Assembly (NCBI GenBank): GCA_023974075.1
Contig: CM043792.1
Coordinates: forward strand, 12,009,456 to 12,073,455
DNA length: 64,000 bases
Reading direction: 5' to 3'
From: Chaenocephalus aceratus
Lineage: Eukaryota > Chordata > Actinopteri > Perciformes > Channichthyidae
The translations under genes were made by a program, and so were the position numbers. Below, piece by piece: positions 39,146-60,300 of this stretch. A model generated the notes under the pieces. The model was not told where the DNA came from. It was given only the letters and a program-made list of their open reading frames with translations, and did no database searches. Numbering within the stretch: the first letter of the stretch is position 1; each line of letters starts with the position of its first letter.

Positions 39146-39665
39146 GAATTAGGGATTCAAATACACACTTTTATTTAGAGAAACGTTTTTTTTTTTAGGC
39201 AACAGTTTATTGTTTAATGTGGTTTCCAATAATGGTTTTGCATCTCCTTTGAGCATGTATCCTCGTTGTAAGTGTTTGCCGGCGGACACTGTCATAAATT
39301 GAATTTGTATCCAGTTTTCATCCACATTTGACCATACACATGTTAGATCTTGGTCGTTCTTAACTATTTATTTCAACCAGATAAAGGAATTTAGTCATCG
39401 GAATCTGGATCCTAAGTCTGCCCTGGGTCCCAATAATCAGCATTTAAAAAAAAAAGTGTTTTAATCAACTGGTCCGTTTGTTTTGATGATGAGAATAATT
39501 ATGCAGGTTATTTAGACTCCCGGTTAACCTCCTTTCTTACCGGGAAAAGATCCAAGGCCACCAAATTCCGTATTTTGTTATACATTTTTCTGAGCGACCC
39601 CTAGCGGTTGCAAAATATATGTAGAGATTTCAATCTGCCGATTGTATTTGTCTACGTTATTTTAA
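38393..39665. other. Intergenic or intronic stretch
   Basis: Contains an (AACT)n tetranucleotide run at about 39105-39144. No exon was recognised. If the noncoding exon upstream belongs to grap2, this would be intron. Confidence 0.4.
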
Positions 39666-40280
39666 AGGTCCCATGTCATGCTTTTCCGGTTATTACCCAT
39701 CCCCTTGTGTGTTATGAAGGTTTTTCTGCATGTAAACGGTCTGCAAAGTCAAAACCCTCAAAGTACACCCAGTAGCTAGTACAACTCTAACACAGAGAAG
39801 ACCTGTCTATGCTGCCCCAGAACGCCTCGTTGGAGATTTATCTTTTTCTTCCTGGGTACAGTGATGTGCCCATACCCAAATGGACCAATCCGTGGAGCCG
39901 TTACGTTACGTCCATGGATCGGTCCAAATGGACCGATCTGCGGACTTCCTCACACACACACACACACACTCAATCTTTTCTCAGCTGTAGCTCCGCCGAT
40001 TTCTCCACCCTGAGACGGCGGGTGTGTGTGTGTGTTTGGGCTGGTTTCGGGCTGGGTTTCGCTGTTGTTCGCTGTCTCGCAGACGGACACTGGGCTCATA
40101 GGGAGGGGGGGGGGGCCAAGAGCTCCATCAAGCCGTTTAGGACAGAGAGTGAATACATACTTTACAGAGATGCTGTATGAGAAACCAATGTGAGTTTGGA
40201 AAAGTGCACAATATAAATCTATTTTAGTAGACCTCAACAATGGAATTATGATCAGTAAAAATGGCCATGACATGGGACCT
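39666..40280. mobile_element. DNA transposon, complete copy (AGGTCCCATGTCATG ends)
   Basis: Inverted ends AGGTCCCATGTCATG and CATGACATGGGACCT, total 615 bp with no coding frame. A second, interrupted copy is at 20621-22463 in opposite orientation. The left flank is TTAA and the right flank ATAA, so a TTAA target with later mutation is possible. It preserves the empty hAT target site at 40152-40159. Confidence 0.8.
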
Positions 40281-40611
40281 ATAACATTTCACAACATTCT
40301 AGTTGTTACACAATCCATATGTCTATTGACCTTACAAAAAACTACAGCTGAAATAATTATTTCATAAGAAGATCGACAAAAAATGTATCAGCAAAGATTC
40401 TAAATATTCTACGGTGCTGATTCAACGTTTTTCCCTCAACATCATTTTCACGTGGATATCTATCTTAGTTTTCAGGTTTGATCAGATAAAACAACCATTA
40501 TAAAGACATTCCCTCGGGTCCTGAGACATTTTAATCTGCAATTTTTCATTATTTTTATTATAATAATAATTATATTATTATATATAATTATATTATTATA
40601 TATAATTATAC

Positions 40612-40799
40612 GGAGGCGTGTGGCGCTGTGAATGGAGCGTTGGTGTTCAGATCAGGGGAGCACAGGTTCAAACCCCACTGCAGTCAGCATGTCGTTGTGT
40701 CCCTGAGACTCTTCACCCCAAATTGTTCCTGTGGGGATTGCCCACAGTATTGAGTATGTAAGTCGCTTTGGATAAAAGCGTCTAACAAGTAATGTAATA
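40612..40799 (+). mobile_element. tRNA-derived SINE
   Basis: A tRNA-like head (GTGTGGCGCTGTGAATGG and the B-box GGTTCAAACCC at 40665-40675), a body, then the tail AAGTCGCTTTGGATAAAAGC. A minus-oriented relative lies at 34743-34949. Confidence 0.7.
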
Positions 40800-40872
40800 T
40801 TATTATGGTTGCAGTTTTTTCACAACGTGGTAAGTGTTGTGAATTTAAACTCAACTACTCGTCCAAAATAAG

Positions 40873-41119
40873 CAGGGCCGCCCCTCCCTACAGGCCGATC
40901 ACGCAGACTGTGTGGGGCCTCACCTCGCGGAGGGGGCCTCAGCTTGCAGAGGTGCCTCATTTTCCGTAGGGAGCCACATTTTCCGTAGGGAGCCTCATCT
41001 GAAGCGCAAATGCGGGGCACCTACAGTGTAAGCGCGCCACAGTTTCGCCGCTGCGAGGCTCCGCTAGCACCCCCCCCCCCCCCACGCTCGCGACACAGAG
41101 GGCCTCATCATATAACCTG
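40873..41119. mobile_element. Short hAT-like element with target duplication AAAATAAG
   Basis: Starts CAGGGCCGCCCC and ends ATATAACCTG; AAAATAAG is present directly on both sides (40865-40872, 41120-41127). 247 bp, no coding capacity. The inverted repeat is weak (CAGG only), so the hAT call rests mainly on the 8-bp duplication. Confidence 0.65.
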
Positions 41120-41127
41120 AAAATAAG

Positions 41128-41995
41128 TATGTATCATTTTGTAACGTAAGTAATGTGTTTGTTACATGAGTGAATTCATCCATTGTCCATGACCTCCTCT
41201 TATGCAGACTTTGATTACAAACTTATTTGTGATACATCAAAAACTAACTTTTTAAGACAACAGGCTCTTGGATAGATTAAGATTTTAAAATACATTTATT
41301 ATGACATGGCAGTTTTAAAAATACAAACAAACTGTATATAAATGCACTAGAACTAGCTCTTCCTTGACCAACTATTACAGTGAAACACTCCGTACACATT
41401 AATGAACAATCACATAACATCATATGTTATATTGTGGAACACACAGGAGCCATTTACGATTAATAATTTAGCTAATAATACTCACATTAAAAAGGCATTA
41501 TTAATAATGTTAAAGTTAAGGATCTGAACATCCTCCACTATTTGTAAAAGAAGGCAAAAAAATTCAGAACAACATTGTGATTGTAGCAGAAGAAAAGGAA
41601 TAAAAGAAAGAGTTTTAGCTGCTTCTGTTCTCTGGATAACTTCTGCCCTCATGGACCGTGCAGTTTAAGATGGATGTGCAAAATGAGAGAGACATCTCTG
41701 TAGTTAAAATACTGAAACTTAAAAAGCAACACTTCTTTAATATACTCAAAAAGATATTGATCAACTTCCTTACATCCCCAGTCTACAGAAGACATGAGTT
41801 GGCAACTACTTCTAATCAAATTATCACTATTCAATTGTCCTTTTTCAACAATTTTTTTTTATTGGTTTCAGCTTTTCATTCCTGCGCACACGGTTGACGT
41901 TGTAAATTCAAACAACTCTTGATCTTAGGCAACAAAACTACTTGGTTAGGTTGAGGGAAAAAAATCCTGCTTTGGTTCGAAAAGAGTAAGCTTAA
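41128..41995. other. AT-rich stretch without recognised features
   Basis: No exon, RNA gene or paired termini seen. Confidence 0.4.
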
Positions 41996-42077
41996 GGCCG
42001 TCATATAGCTCAGTTTGTTATACTGAAGGCCAATGGACTGCAGCTTGGTCCACATGCGGAGGACCTAGGTTCGAATC
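41996..42077 (+). repeat. 5' part of a tRNA-like sequence (SINE head), split by an insertion
   Basis: The stretch carries an A-box-like TATAGCTCAGTTTGTTATA and ends at the B-box GGTTCGAATC (42068-42077). The continuation CAGCCCGCG lies 3.35 kb away at 45435, after a second copy of GGTTCGAATC (45425-45434). Joined, it resembles a tRNA-derived SINE head more than a working tRNA gene because the stems pair poorly. Confidence 0.55.
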
Positions 42078-45000
42078 AACCTGATCTCACCAGAATGCGT
42101 GACTCCACCACGACTTCTTAACACCACAATGCGTGGTGGAGTCACGAACTTTGTTACATTTACGTGTCGGCACCACGCAAACAACCCCAATGTAAAGTGA
42201 ATGAGGCTCCTTTGTCGTGGTGCACACACGCATTTCTACAACGTCCCGCAGTGAGCTTTTATTCTATAAAACGTTTTTTTAAATCTACTTTATATCTTGT
42301 AGTAACTCACGGGGGGCTTCTTTTATTTTATTTGTATTCATAATAATTAAAAAAATTCGTCAGAATGTAAAAATTACATTAGTTACGAATTTGTGTTCTC
42401 AAAAAACAGTGCATTGTGTGTAATGCAACTGTGATTTTTATTAAATTAGTTAGTTTTTAAGGAAGGCCAGAGCTTCAGCTGTGTCAAATAGATTGTTCCC
42501 TTTAGTTAACGTTATTTAAAAGATAATGATCATGTCCCCTGTATTGTATTACGAGCGTCCATTCCCATTGGATAACGGAGAATTGTACACCCGGAAGTAA
42601 GAATTCTCCTTACTGTCGATTGATTTTACAGTGATATCTGCACTACTCATCGACTAAAAAACACCAGATTATCCTTGTTAATTACACAACATTGATTGGT
42701 TTGAATTGTGTGCAATGCTTTTGTATTTTTCCCCTTCGATTCGGAGAAACAAATGTTTTTTCGGAGTTTTAGGATGGCCGAAGACACTACACTACCCAGA
42801 ATCCTCAGCTATAGTTTGGGACTACACCATGTGCTTAGCTTGACAAACCCGTGATCAGTCCTCAACCTCTGTGATTGGATGCGCGAAGTTTACACAGAGC
42901 GTCAAAAAGGACTTTGAAATGGAATGAAACCCATCGACGGCACACTATTCAAAACAGGAATCGAACGTGTCCTACCCCCCCCCCCTTAGGTCACAGGCTC
43001 CTCCAACAGTGCTCCGCAATAAAACAGATAGGCCTACACAGAAAAAATAGTGAAATAGTGATTGGAATATGATATATTAGATAAATAATTTCTAAGTAGC
43101 AGCCAGATGAATGTTATTTCTAAATTCAGGTGTTAATAATCGTATAGCCTGTGGGATGAAGCTGTCTCTGTGTCTGGTGGTTTTAGTCCGGATGCTGCGG
43201 TACCGCAGGTTAACCTGGTATTTTTACTCCACTACATTTATTTTAGTTACTTTACAGATTTGGATTAATGATGTGAAATATAAACAGCCCTTAAATCAGA
43301 CTTTAGTTACACCTGAGTGAAATTCAGTGAAGGTGATTGTCAAGTGCCAACAATCAGGCAAGATATTTGATAGTTGGTGCTTGAGAAGACTACATATTTA
43401 TCTGCAGATCCGTTTAAAGCATATTCATTACTCGTTATTCTCTAATAGTTAATTAAAGACTGTATATTATGGCTATTTTGCACATCACTTTCAAGATTTT
43501 CTAAGGTTTATTGACATATCATATACACAACAGTGTAGTTATGTAATGAATGAAAAACTTGAGTCACAGGTTCCTCAACAGTGCATTACAAGACATCTAT
43601 CAATATGTGTGTACCTCCACCATTACACTGTCGTATTCTGCACATTTCTTATACTATCTACATACATAAGATTATAATTAATGTGTATAATATCAGTTAA
43701 AATAAGTGCTTCAACATAGTTAACATTGCAGGAAAGTTGATTGTCAAGTTCCAAAACAAACCATGCAATTTAGACTTTGTCAGGCTTAATATTTAGATAC
43801 CCCCAAAGCTTTTTTCCTATTTAAATGAAGACCTTAACCTAAAGTATTCTTTAATGTTTAAATAAAGCCTTATTAGTTAGCACATCCTCCTATCAGGCAC
43901 TAAACTGTTTTATTCTAGATATCATTTGAGTATCTTCTTGACATTTTCTATTCTACATGTATATCATTGACCTTCTACTTTCCCACTATTTTGTATGTAC
44001 TCTTAATATTTAAATGTTTTCATAAAATATAACACATTCAAAAGTGCTTTACAAAAATGAAAGACATTAAGAAAAAGGCATTTTAAACAGTCGTTAAAAA
44101 GCAACACAATCTTCCTGCATTGCAATTACTCTAAACGTGCAATAACGTGCTTTAACCAGTAGGTGGTTTGGGTTAAAAAGCTGTCAAGTTTACAGTGTTA
44201 ACAAAATAAGATATACTGCTGTTTCTGGTTTAGTTTACCACGAATATTTTTTTGTTATTGTTTTGATATTTGTAACACAAAAGCGATGGAAAAATCCCAC
44301 AGCAACACATAAAAGATGGTCTTAACATGATCCAGCGGTCTAGTAGTTAATAAAATACAATAATATCAAAACAAAATATGACTACTAATTTATTGTGAAA
44401 TTAAAACAGAACAGTAAAAGAATAGTTTCCGGTCTATTCTGATGCCCGATCTCTGGAGATAAATAAAGAACTATGACAGATGTGAAATATTTAATGCAGC
44501 CAAACCATTTATTACAATGCATTCATGTGATGACTTTCAAAGAGTAAAGCAAGCACTGCTGAATAAAGTATGATTTTCTCTTTTACGAACCCTTTTTCAT
44601 ATGGAATGCAGTTGGAGGTCAACCAATCAAAGAGCTTGAGGACTGATCACGGGGTTTGTCAAGCTAAGCACATGGTGTAGTCCCAAACGATAGCTGAGGA
44701 TTCTGGGTAGTGTAGTGTCTTCTGCCATCCAATAACTCCGAAAAAATCTTTGTTTCTCCGAATTGAAGGGGGAAAATACAAAAGCATTGTACACAATTCA
44801 AACCAATCAATCTTGTGTAATTAACAAGGACAATTTTGTGTTTTTTAGTCGATGAGTAGTGCAGATATCACTGTAAAATCAATCGACAGTAAGGAGAATT
44901 CTTACTTCCGGGTGTACAATTCTCCGTTATCCAATGGGAATGGACGCTCGTAATACAATACAGGGGACATGATCATTATCTTTTAAATAACGTTAACTAA

Positions 45001-45424
45001 AGGGAACAATCTATTTGACACAGCTGAAGCTCTGGCCTTCCTTAAAAACTAACTAATTTAATAAAAATCACAGTTGCATTACACACAATGCACTGTTTTT
45101 TGAGAACACAAATTCGTAACTAATGTAATTTTTACATTCTGACGATTTTTTTTAATTATTATGAATACAAATAAAATAAAAGAAGCCTCCCGTGAGTTAC
45201 TACAAGCTATAAAGTAGATTTTAAAAAACGTTTTATAGAATAAAAGCTCACTGCGGGACGTTGTAGAAATGCGTGTGTGCACCACGACAAAGGAGCCTCA
45301 TTCACTTTACATTGGGGTTGTTTGCGTGGTGCCGACACGTAAATGTAACAAAGTTCGTGACTCCACCACGCATTGTGGTGTTAAGAAGTCGTGGTGGAGT
45401 CACGCATTCTGGTGAGATCAGGTT
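42078..45424. mobile_element. Transposon with about 0.8-kb terminal inverted repeats, 10-bp target duplication
   Basis: Left arm 42078 to about 42879 and right arm about 44622 to 45424 are near-identical inverted copies, starting AACCTGATCTCACCAG. GGTTCGAATC lies directly outside both ends (42068-42077, 45425-45434). Just inside each end is a perfect hairpin: GTGACTCCACCACG (42099-42112) with its complement at 42132-42145. The 1.74-kb centre is AT-rich and shows no transposase. Nine- to ten-base duplications with very long arms recall Mutator-like elements; no protein supports that. Confidence 0.88.
42880..44621. other. Interior of the long-arm element
   Basis: Between the arms I find no open frame of known type. 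A segment near 43208-43320 (TACTCCACTACATTTATTTT) is a common fish repeat also present near 53440-53850 and 56860-57095. Confidence 0.5.
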
Positions 45425-45434
45425 GGTTCGAATC

Positions 45435-46929
45435 CAGCCCGCGTATCATTCACTCTTTCATATCTGTCACTCAAATAAAGACACTGGTTGCCATAACAAA
45501 TATTTAGATTTTCACCGGACAAACAGTGTTCTCTTGTTGTGAGAAAGTCATGTGTTGTTCTTTTTCTCGGCCATAGCAAAATCTATCTTAAATTAAACAA
45601 GAGATTGGTGTGTTATTTATACTTCCACACCTGCCTTGCATCGCTCCCGGCACGTAAAAAGCCGTAACATAACTTATTGTTGAATAAAGTCAGCAAACCA
45701 TATCATAATACATGTTATAATAAGGATCATGTTAGTTGAAGTAAATTAAAAGCTAACCAACTAAAATATTCACTTAGAGTATTTTGCTAGCAATATCTGT
45801 TAGCATGCTAGCAAGATAGGACTAGCAAGCTAGCTGTAACTAAACTACGCTGCATGATCAGTTGTCGGTTGCTTTGTTGCATTAGCTGATTAAGTCATTT
45901 GTTCACATTAAGTACATTTAAAAGCCACATCAACCCCGGCAGTGATTAGCAGAAGTTATTCATTCAAGCTGGTATTTTGCTCATTTGATTTTGCTTTATT
46001 CCAACACACAGTCAGCCCATTAGTAACATTCTTTTGAATTCTTTCAGCAGATCCGTCCACAGATCTTACCATTGAGAGTTTTGTTTGTAGAATCTTTGTA
46101 TTGAGGGACGTTTGTTTGTCACATGGGAAAATGAATACACCGGGTGTTTCACAGCAGTACATCTACTCCTATGGTACTTGAGTTGAAAGAAGTTTCAAGC
46201 TTGCAGAGCGCTCTACAGCTGCACGAGTGAAGCGATGGTAGATTCAGTTTACTTCACCACATCCTTCACTTCATAACCACAACGATAGTAATGGAAACTA
46301 ATTAGTAAGTAAGATTGACTGCTGTCGTGAGATTCAAATTCTGACTGAATTTAAAATCGGACTTTTATAAAAGCGTATCTCTTTTAATTGGAGAATAACA
46401 TTTTCACTAATGTCGTCCTAACCTCTGCATTGCGGCTTGTTTATCCGTAAATAGTTAGTCAAAATGAGAAGTGGCTTTTGTGATTCTTCCTAATTTAAAA
46501 ATAGATTACAAATGATTTTTTCCAGTTGCTTTACATGTCGTTTCCATGTGCCAATTCAAGTGCCCTAAAAAACTCAAGTCTGAACAAAGTGATAGGCTTC
46601 TGTGTTTACAGTGCATAGTCCTGTGAATGTGTACTTTGTTTACTTAGATTAAACTTAAATGAGCTCCGTTATGTTTTGTTATAGGATTCAAGTGTTTAAT
46701 TTAACTTATGCCACTTTTAATAACCCTAATAATTTGTTTTGGACCCTTTTTAGTGCTAAACAATAGGGCACAGTCCAATATCCAAATATCTGGAGGCGCA
46801 ATCTTTGTTAAAGGCAATATGTCTGTATTTGCTGCAAAAATGTCCCCGTCCATGAATTGTTTTCAATACTCCAAAAAATGTTGTGACTTCCTTAAAACAT
46901 AATCTTGTGACCACTGCCGTTAAGTATCA
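45435..46929. other. Gene-poor stretch upstream of grap2
   Basis: Begins with the 3' part of the split tRNA-like sequence. Afterwards it is AT-rich, with no exon or recognisable element. Confidence 0.4.
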
Positions 46930-46937
46930 CTCTTTAC

Positions 46938-47286
46938 TAGTGATGGGTTTTCGCTTTTGGCTCATTTTCCATCCGAAAAACACGCCGTCTACCTGTCCAG
47001 TACCACTTGTTATGACTTCTCTCTCGCGCGTATTCCGTTAAGACCCACCCCGTCTCACTCCTCGTGCTGAAACCTACCAATCAGAGTAGGGGCGGATCTT
47101 CATAGAATACGTTTGGGGAACAAAATCAAGCGTTTTAAAAGGCGAGTGGATTTTAGCAGGCAGAGAGTGCGGACCAACGATTGAACGATAAAAAGAACGG
47201 CTCTCACCAAGCACGACTCGGTTCCCCTCGTTTGTACCAAAGAGCCTTTCAAAAGAATCGGCTCGTTCGCGACCGACACATCACGA
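46938..47286. mobile_element. Short hAT element with target duplication CTCTTTAC, upstream of grap2
   Basis: Begins TAGTGATGGGT and ends ACACATCACGA, inverted with few differences. CTCTTTAC is on both sides (46930-46937, 47287-47294). 349 bp, non-coding, about 400 bp before the first coding exon of grap2. Confidence 0.85.
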
Positions 47287-47572
47287 CTCTTTACAATCAG
47301 CAAGTTTTATCTCAGAGAAAAAAAGAAACGTCTCAGAAAAGAATATATACTTTTGTCAAACATGCACCCTGAAGCATCACGCTTAGCAGGAAAATCATTG
47401 CTTGAAAGATCTTTTTAAATATAAAGTAGACTTATTCTACCAATAGTCACGCAACATTAACCATGTACTGTCCAACATCACATTAGTAGTTTTTACAAAG
47501 ATTGCAACCCCCCCCAACTCTGATTACGTTTAACTTTTTGGAAACTGTATTTGATAGCAATTCAATTCTTGA

Positions 47573-55881
<8,309 letters not shown>

Positions 55882-56224
55882 GAAAACGCCACAGGCGAAG
55901 CACTTACTGAGCCTGCACGCATTCACAGACTCGCTCTGCAGCTGCTGACTAACTGACTTATTTAACCTCAGCACTTCAAGTTCATCAAGGAATGTGAGTC
56001 AGCTACTGTTTTCAGATACTATTCATACATCTAAAAAGTCACAGACACACCCAATGAACTTTCCAAAACCAGCCAAATGTTTGTTGGCCGGTCTGCTGAT
56101 GAACTGTGTCTGCTTGTGTTTTAACGGTAGTCACATTTTGTACCACATAACGTTTTTTTTTTTTATTAGTTCAGTTGATTTCCAAGAGGTTTGAATACTT
56201 ATCATAGAAGTGTAATTTCCTCAC

Positions 56225-56230
56225 AATAAA
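56225..56230 (+). terminator. grap2: Candidate polyadenylation signal AATAAA of grap2
   Basis: AATAAA about 345 bp after the grap2 stop. First canonical hexamer in this orientation downstream of the stop as far as I can see. No cleavage-site evidence. Confidence 0.5.
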
Positions 56231-57308
56231 ATTGTTCTTATCACTGATTTGAGGTTTTAATTTAATAATCTGAGTCATGAGGTACTTCTGTGGAAATACA
56301 AAGGAAAACCACAACAATTCTGTAAAGAAACTCCTCCTTGAAAGCATTGTTGTTTTCAAATTATTATTATTAGATTTATTTTATTGTTTTAATTATTTAT
56401 ATAGAAACCTGAAATGTTTTTATCGAGGTAATTATTAAGTCATATTTCGTGTCTCTGTGAGGGTTGTCTGAACCAGCCAAAATAAAACCAGAAGTAATAC
56501 AAGTTAGCCTTTACAATAAAAGCTTCCAATGGTACTTTCATTTAAACTATATGGCAAGAAAGTGTTTCTTTATATGATTAAAAAAAACTTGTATGTATGA
56601 ATTAAATTATGGAAAAAGACTGCAATTATATGCTCACATCAATGGCAGCAGCTTCAGTATGTTTATTAGGACGCTTTAACGTGTAGACAGATGTAAACCA
56701 TCAAACACTTAATTCCTTGTGCCACATCATTTCCATTCTCTTGATGAAAAACACCTACATGCACCACCAAACTGACCCCTCTGTAAATGTAATCGATTAT
56801 TGACACAAACCTTCAAAACTATTATATCGGATGACTTCACTTTACAGGAGGGGGATTACAATTTGTAATCTGGAAAGTAACTAAATCTGAAAACTGTACT
56901 AAAGTCAGACAAATGTAGTGAAGTCAAAGTACAGGTAACACAAACATAAACTCTACAAGTCACACTATAAAAGTATAAATGTACTGTAGCCTTGAATAAT
57001 GGTATATTGCAAAAAGCAATAGTGAAAATAAACAGGTAAAAGTAGTACTTGATTACATAACTTAAAATGTATTTATTTACATTCCACCATTGATTGAAAC
57101 AGCTGACCTTCCCAAACAATTATGTAGACAACTTTTTATTTTATTCTGAAAGTTTTGCTTCAGGAAGTTCTGTAATAAATGGGGGGGGGGGGGGGCTTTA
57201 AACTGCCGTATTGACTTCCACTCAGTAGTCAGTCCCGCCTCCTGCAGCCACACACCTGGCGTATACCTGCCGCACAGGTAACCAGATTCGGGGTAATTTA
57301 AACCGGCT
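56231..57308. other. grap2-fam83f intergenic region
   Basis: About 1 kb with a repeat fragment near 56860-57095 and a G-run at 57181-57195. The last 80 bp before the fam83f ATG are GC-richer (TCCCGCCTCC) and probably include its 5' untranslated region. Confidence 0.45.
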
Positions 57309-60300
57309 ATGGCGGATTCCCAGCTGCTGTGCCTGGACGATGAGCATGTCAACGAAAAGATCCCGGAGACCAAACCGGAGTTTTACTACAGCGAGGAGCA
57401 GCGGGCCGCCCTGGAGCGGCTCCTGAAGAGCGGGGACGGAGCCTTCAAGATGCGGCTGAAGGAGGACAACATCAAAGACTTCCTCTCGGCCAGGGAGATC
57501 AGGTCCCTCCGGAAAATGTTCAACGAGTACGACACGGACAGTGACTCCGAGTCCGGGGACCAGGAGAAGTCCAAGGGGTCCTCCAGCGCGGACTCCGGGG
57601 TGCACTCCACATACTGGCCCGAGATGTCCGACACCGAGGTCCCGCCTCTGGACATCGGCTGGCCGGGCAGCAGCGGCGTCTACAAGGGGGTGACCCGGGT
57701 GAGCGTGCACTCCCACCCGCCCAGGGGCCCCGGGCCGCACATCAAGCAGGTGGTGAGGGGGCTCATACAGGAGGCACGCAAGGTAACTTTTACTTAATTA
57801 ATACAACAATATGTGTGGTCCTATCTAGACACATTATTGTGGTACAAGGATATATAATAACATACTATAACAAAAGGGTTTTCATTTAAATAAGCAGATA
57901 CCAAACTGTTGAAAAAAAGGTAAGCTACGGTTACAAAGTGCTTTACAATACAATGAGTGAGTGATGACTGCAGCCTGCAAAAATAAACACACAAAAGAAA
58001 ACAAAACAAAAAAGATATCAAGTCCATTCTTATTTAAAAAAGTTTGAAGCAAATTTAGTCAAATCTAAATAAAGTTTTTAAAAAAATGAAATGGTTCCAA
58101 TGTAACAAAGTGAACTACAATTTTATTTTCACCAGAAAACGTTTTATTTTAAATGTTGGTGAAATTACTATGTTAAAATGTTCTCTTGTAATTAATGGTT
58201 ACATATAGGCACAATACTTTGTATGAACTTTTACTTAGTTTTTTGTGAAAATCACGAGGAAAACACGATGAGTAAAAGTTAATGAGTAAAACTCATTAAC
58301 TCAATACTTAAAAACAACCGGGGCGCCACCAACAATTAGAGCAATTAAACTTCTGTAGTGATAAATCATCTATAAAAGTTTTCCAAAGCAAATGGGTATA
58401 TAGGTAGGTCTTTTATATATCTTGTTTTGTCTGAACAACAGTGACAAACCAATACATATTTAGTTAAAGCAGAACATGTTCACATTTGCAAAGCTATAAC
58501 TCAATAGTGGCATACACAAGACAATTATTGTTTTGAGACTTTTGTAATTAAAAGCATTAATTCTTGCTTTATACAAATACAATGCATGCAATGAAATTCA
58601 TTTGAAAAGTGTGCAAGAGAATGATATACACATAAAGAATTGTTCGAGAAGCAAAACATGTATGTTCAGCAAAGACAAATATGTTGAACCTTATCTACAT
58701 GTTTCCCTTTTTTAAAGTAAAGGGAAACACAATGTATGCCCCTAATTACTTAACGTGCAGTAACGTATCTTCTTGTACTTCATGTCCCCAACCAGTTCAG
58801 AGACAGCAGAACAAAGCTCGAGAAATGTTCAAAATGATTGGCTACAGGTGATCATTTGACCGCCTCCTGCAGGTGAAACAGACAATTTGCCCCCAGGCGT
58901 AAACCATCAATGTCACTCCACATGTATTTGATTAATAAATGCTAAAGCATGTAATGGATGACAGGATCTATAGCAGGGGTGCCCAATAAGTCAATCGTGA
59001 TCGACCGGTCGATCGCAAAGGTAGTGTGGGTAGATCGCAGCATTGAAAAAGAATTAAAAAAAGTTAGCCTATCATCCATCCTTACTATGGCATTTGCCAC
59101 TTGATTGACGTACAGGTAAGCCAGTCTGAGATCTCATATTTTCTAACACGCAGTTCACCATGTATACGCAGTCAACCGCGCCAGCTGCAAATCACCGGCA
59201 GGCTGATTACCTATTTAGCCTTCCAATTTATACAATTCTACTAAAGAAAGGGTATAACATTGACGTAATGACCAAAAATGTACTGAGTTGTATTGTGCCA
59301 TACGGGTTCATGCAGTTATGCAAGGTACACCAACATCAGGTATACTCATATATATATATATACTATGTATGTCGTTATGGGTCAGATATTCTTTTAATAC
59401 TGATTTAAACCAAACCCAAAGAACTACAGTGACTCTATTAATCCGATGTATGGTCTGTCTGACAAACTTCGGACAGGTTTCAACATGTTATTCGAAAGTA
59501 AAAATGGCGGACAAGCTTTAATACCCAGATGTATTATTATTATTATGGTTAACGGCATTGCACAGCTTCTCTCTGTTTCAGCTTGCAGGAGTGACTTCCT
59601 TCATCATGTGATGGATAGCTAGCTAGGTAGATAATGATAATGTCAGAATAATTTAGAACATACGTTTTAAATAACAATTACATAACTAGCTTCATAATTT
59701 ACATGCACTTAGATTACGTCTTGAAAAAGCACTATTCTTAAAAATGTGTGTTTGCCTACATTAGGTCAGTGTATCTCCTGGAGGATTAAAGAAAGAAAGA
59801 AAGTTACTAAACGTCTGACAGGGTTGTGTCTTTATGAATTGCTGCTGATACACTGTACACACGGTTAAAGGCAGTGCAATCAGATTGATACAGATACAAA
59901 AAAAGACTGAGTAGGGACATACATATGCCCAGGAAGGTTAAACCTCCCACAGACCATTATAACATTTAATCTGCAGTTTTGACACAACCAACTTTTTTAC
60001 CATACATACAGAAAATTGTTAAAACGTGCATGAATACAAAATCATATTTTGCACATACAGAATTTTCAATTACAATGTAAAGCAGGGAAGGGTTTGATAA
60101 AGCCCACGGCATTAATAAAGAAACGTACATAATTGGGAGAGTCTAATGCACGTCTAAACAAGCCGAGTCATTCGAGCTGCAGACGGAGAAGGTCTAAATG
60201 TCAGCTTCACATCAGGACTTGCAGCAGAAAGATAGGCTTGTTCTGCCTCCCCCGCCATGTTAGGGTTCTTCATGTCTTTGTTTCCCTCCACCCTCTGGAT

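Noticed and set aside
41996..42077. Functional tRNA gene
   Set aside because: A- and B-box-like words are present but the cloverleaf stems do not pair well and the B-box is split by a 3.35-kb insertion; a SINE head is more likely.
57222..57740. Minus-strand 172-codon open frame
   Set aside because: Antisense shadow of fam83f exon 1 in GC-rich DNA.
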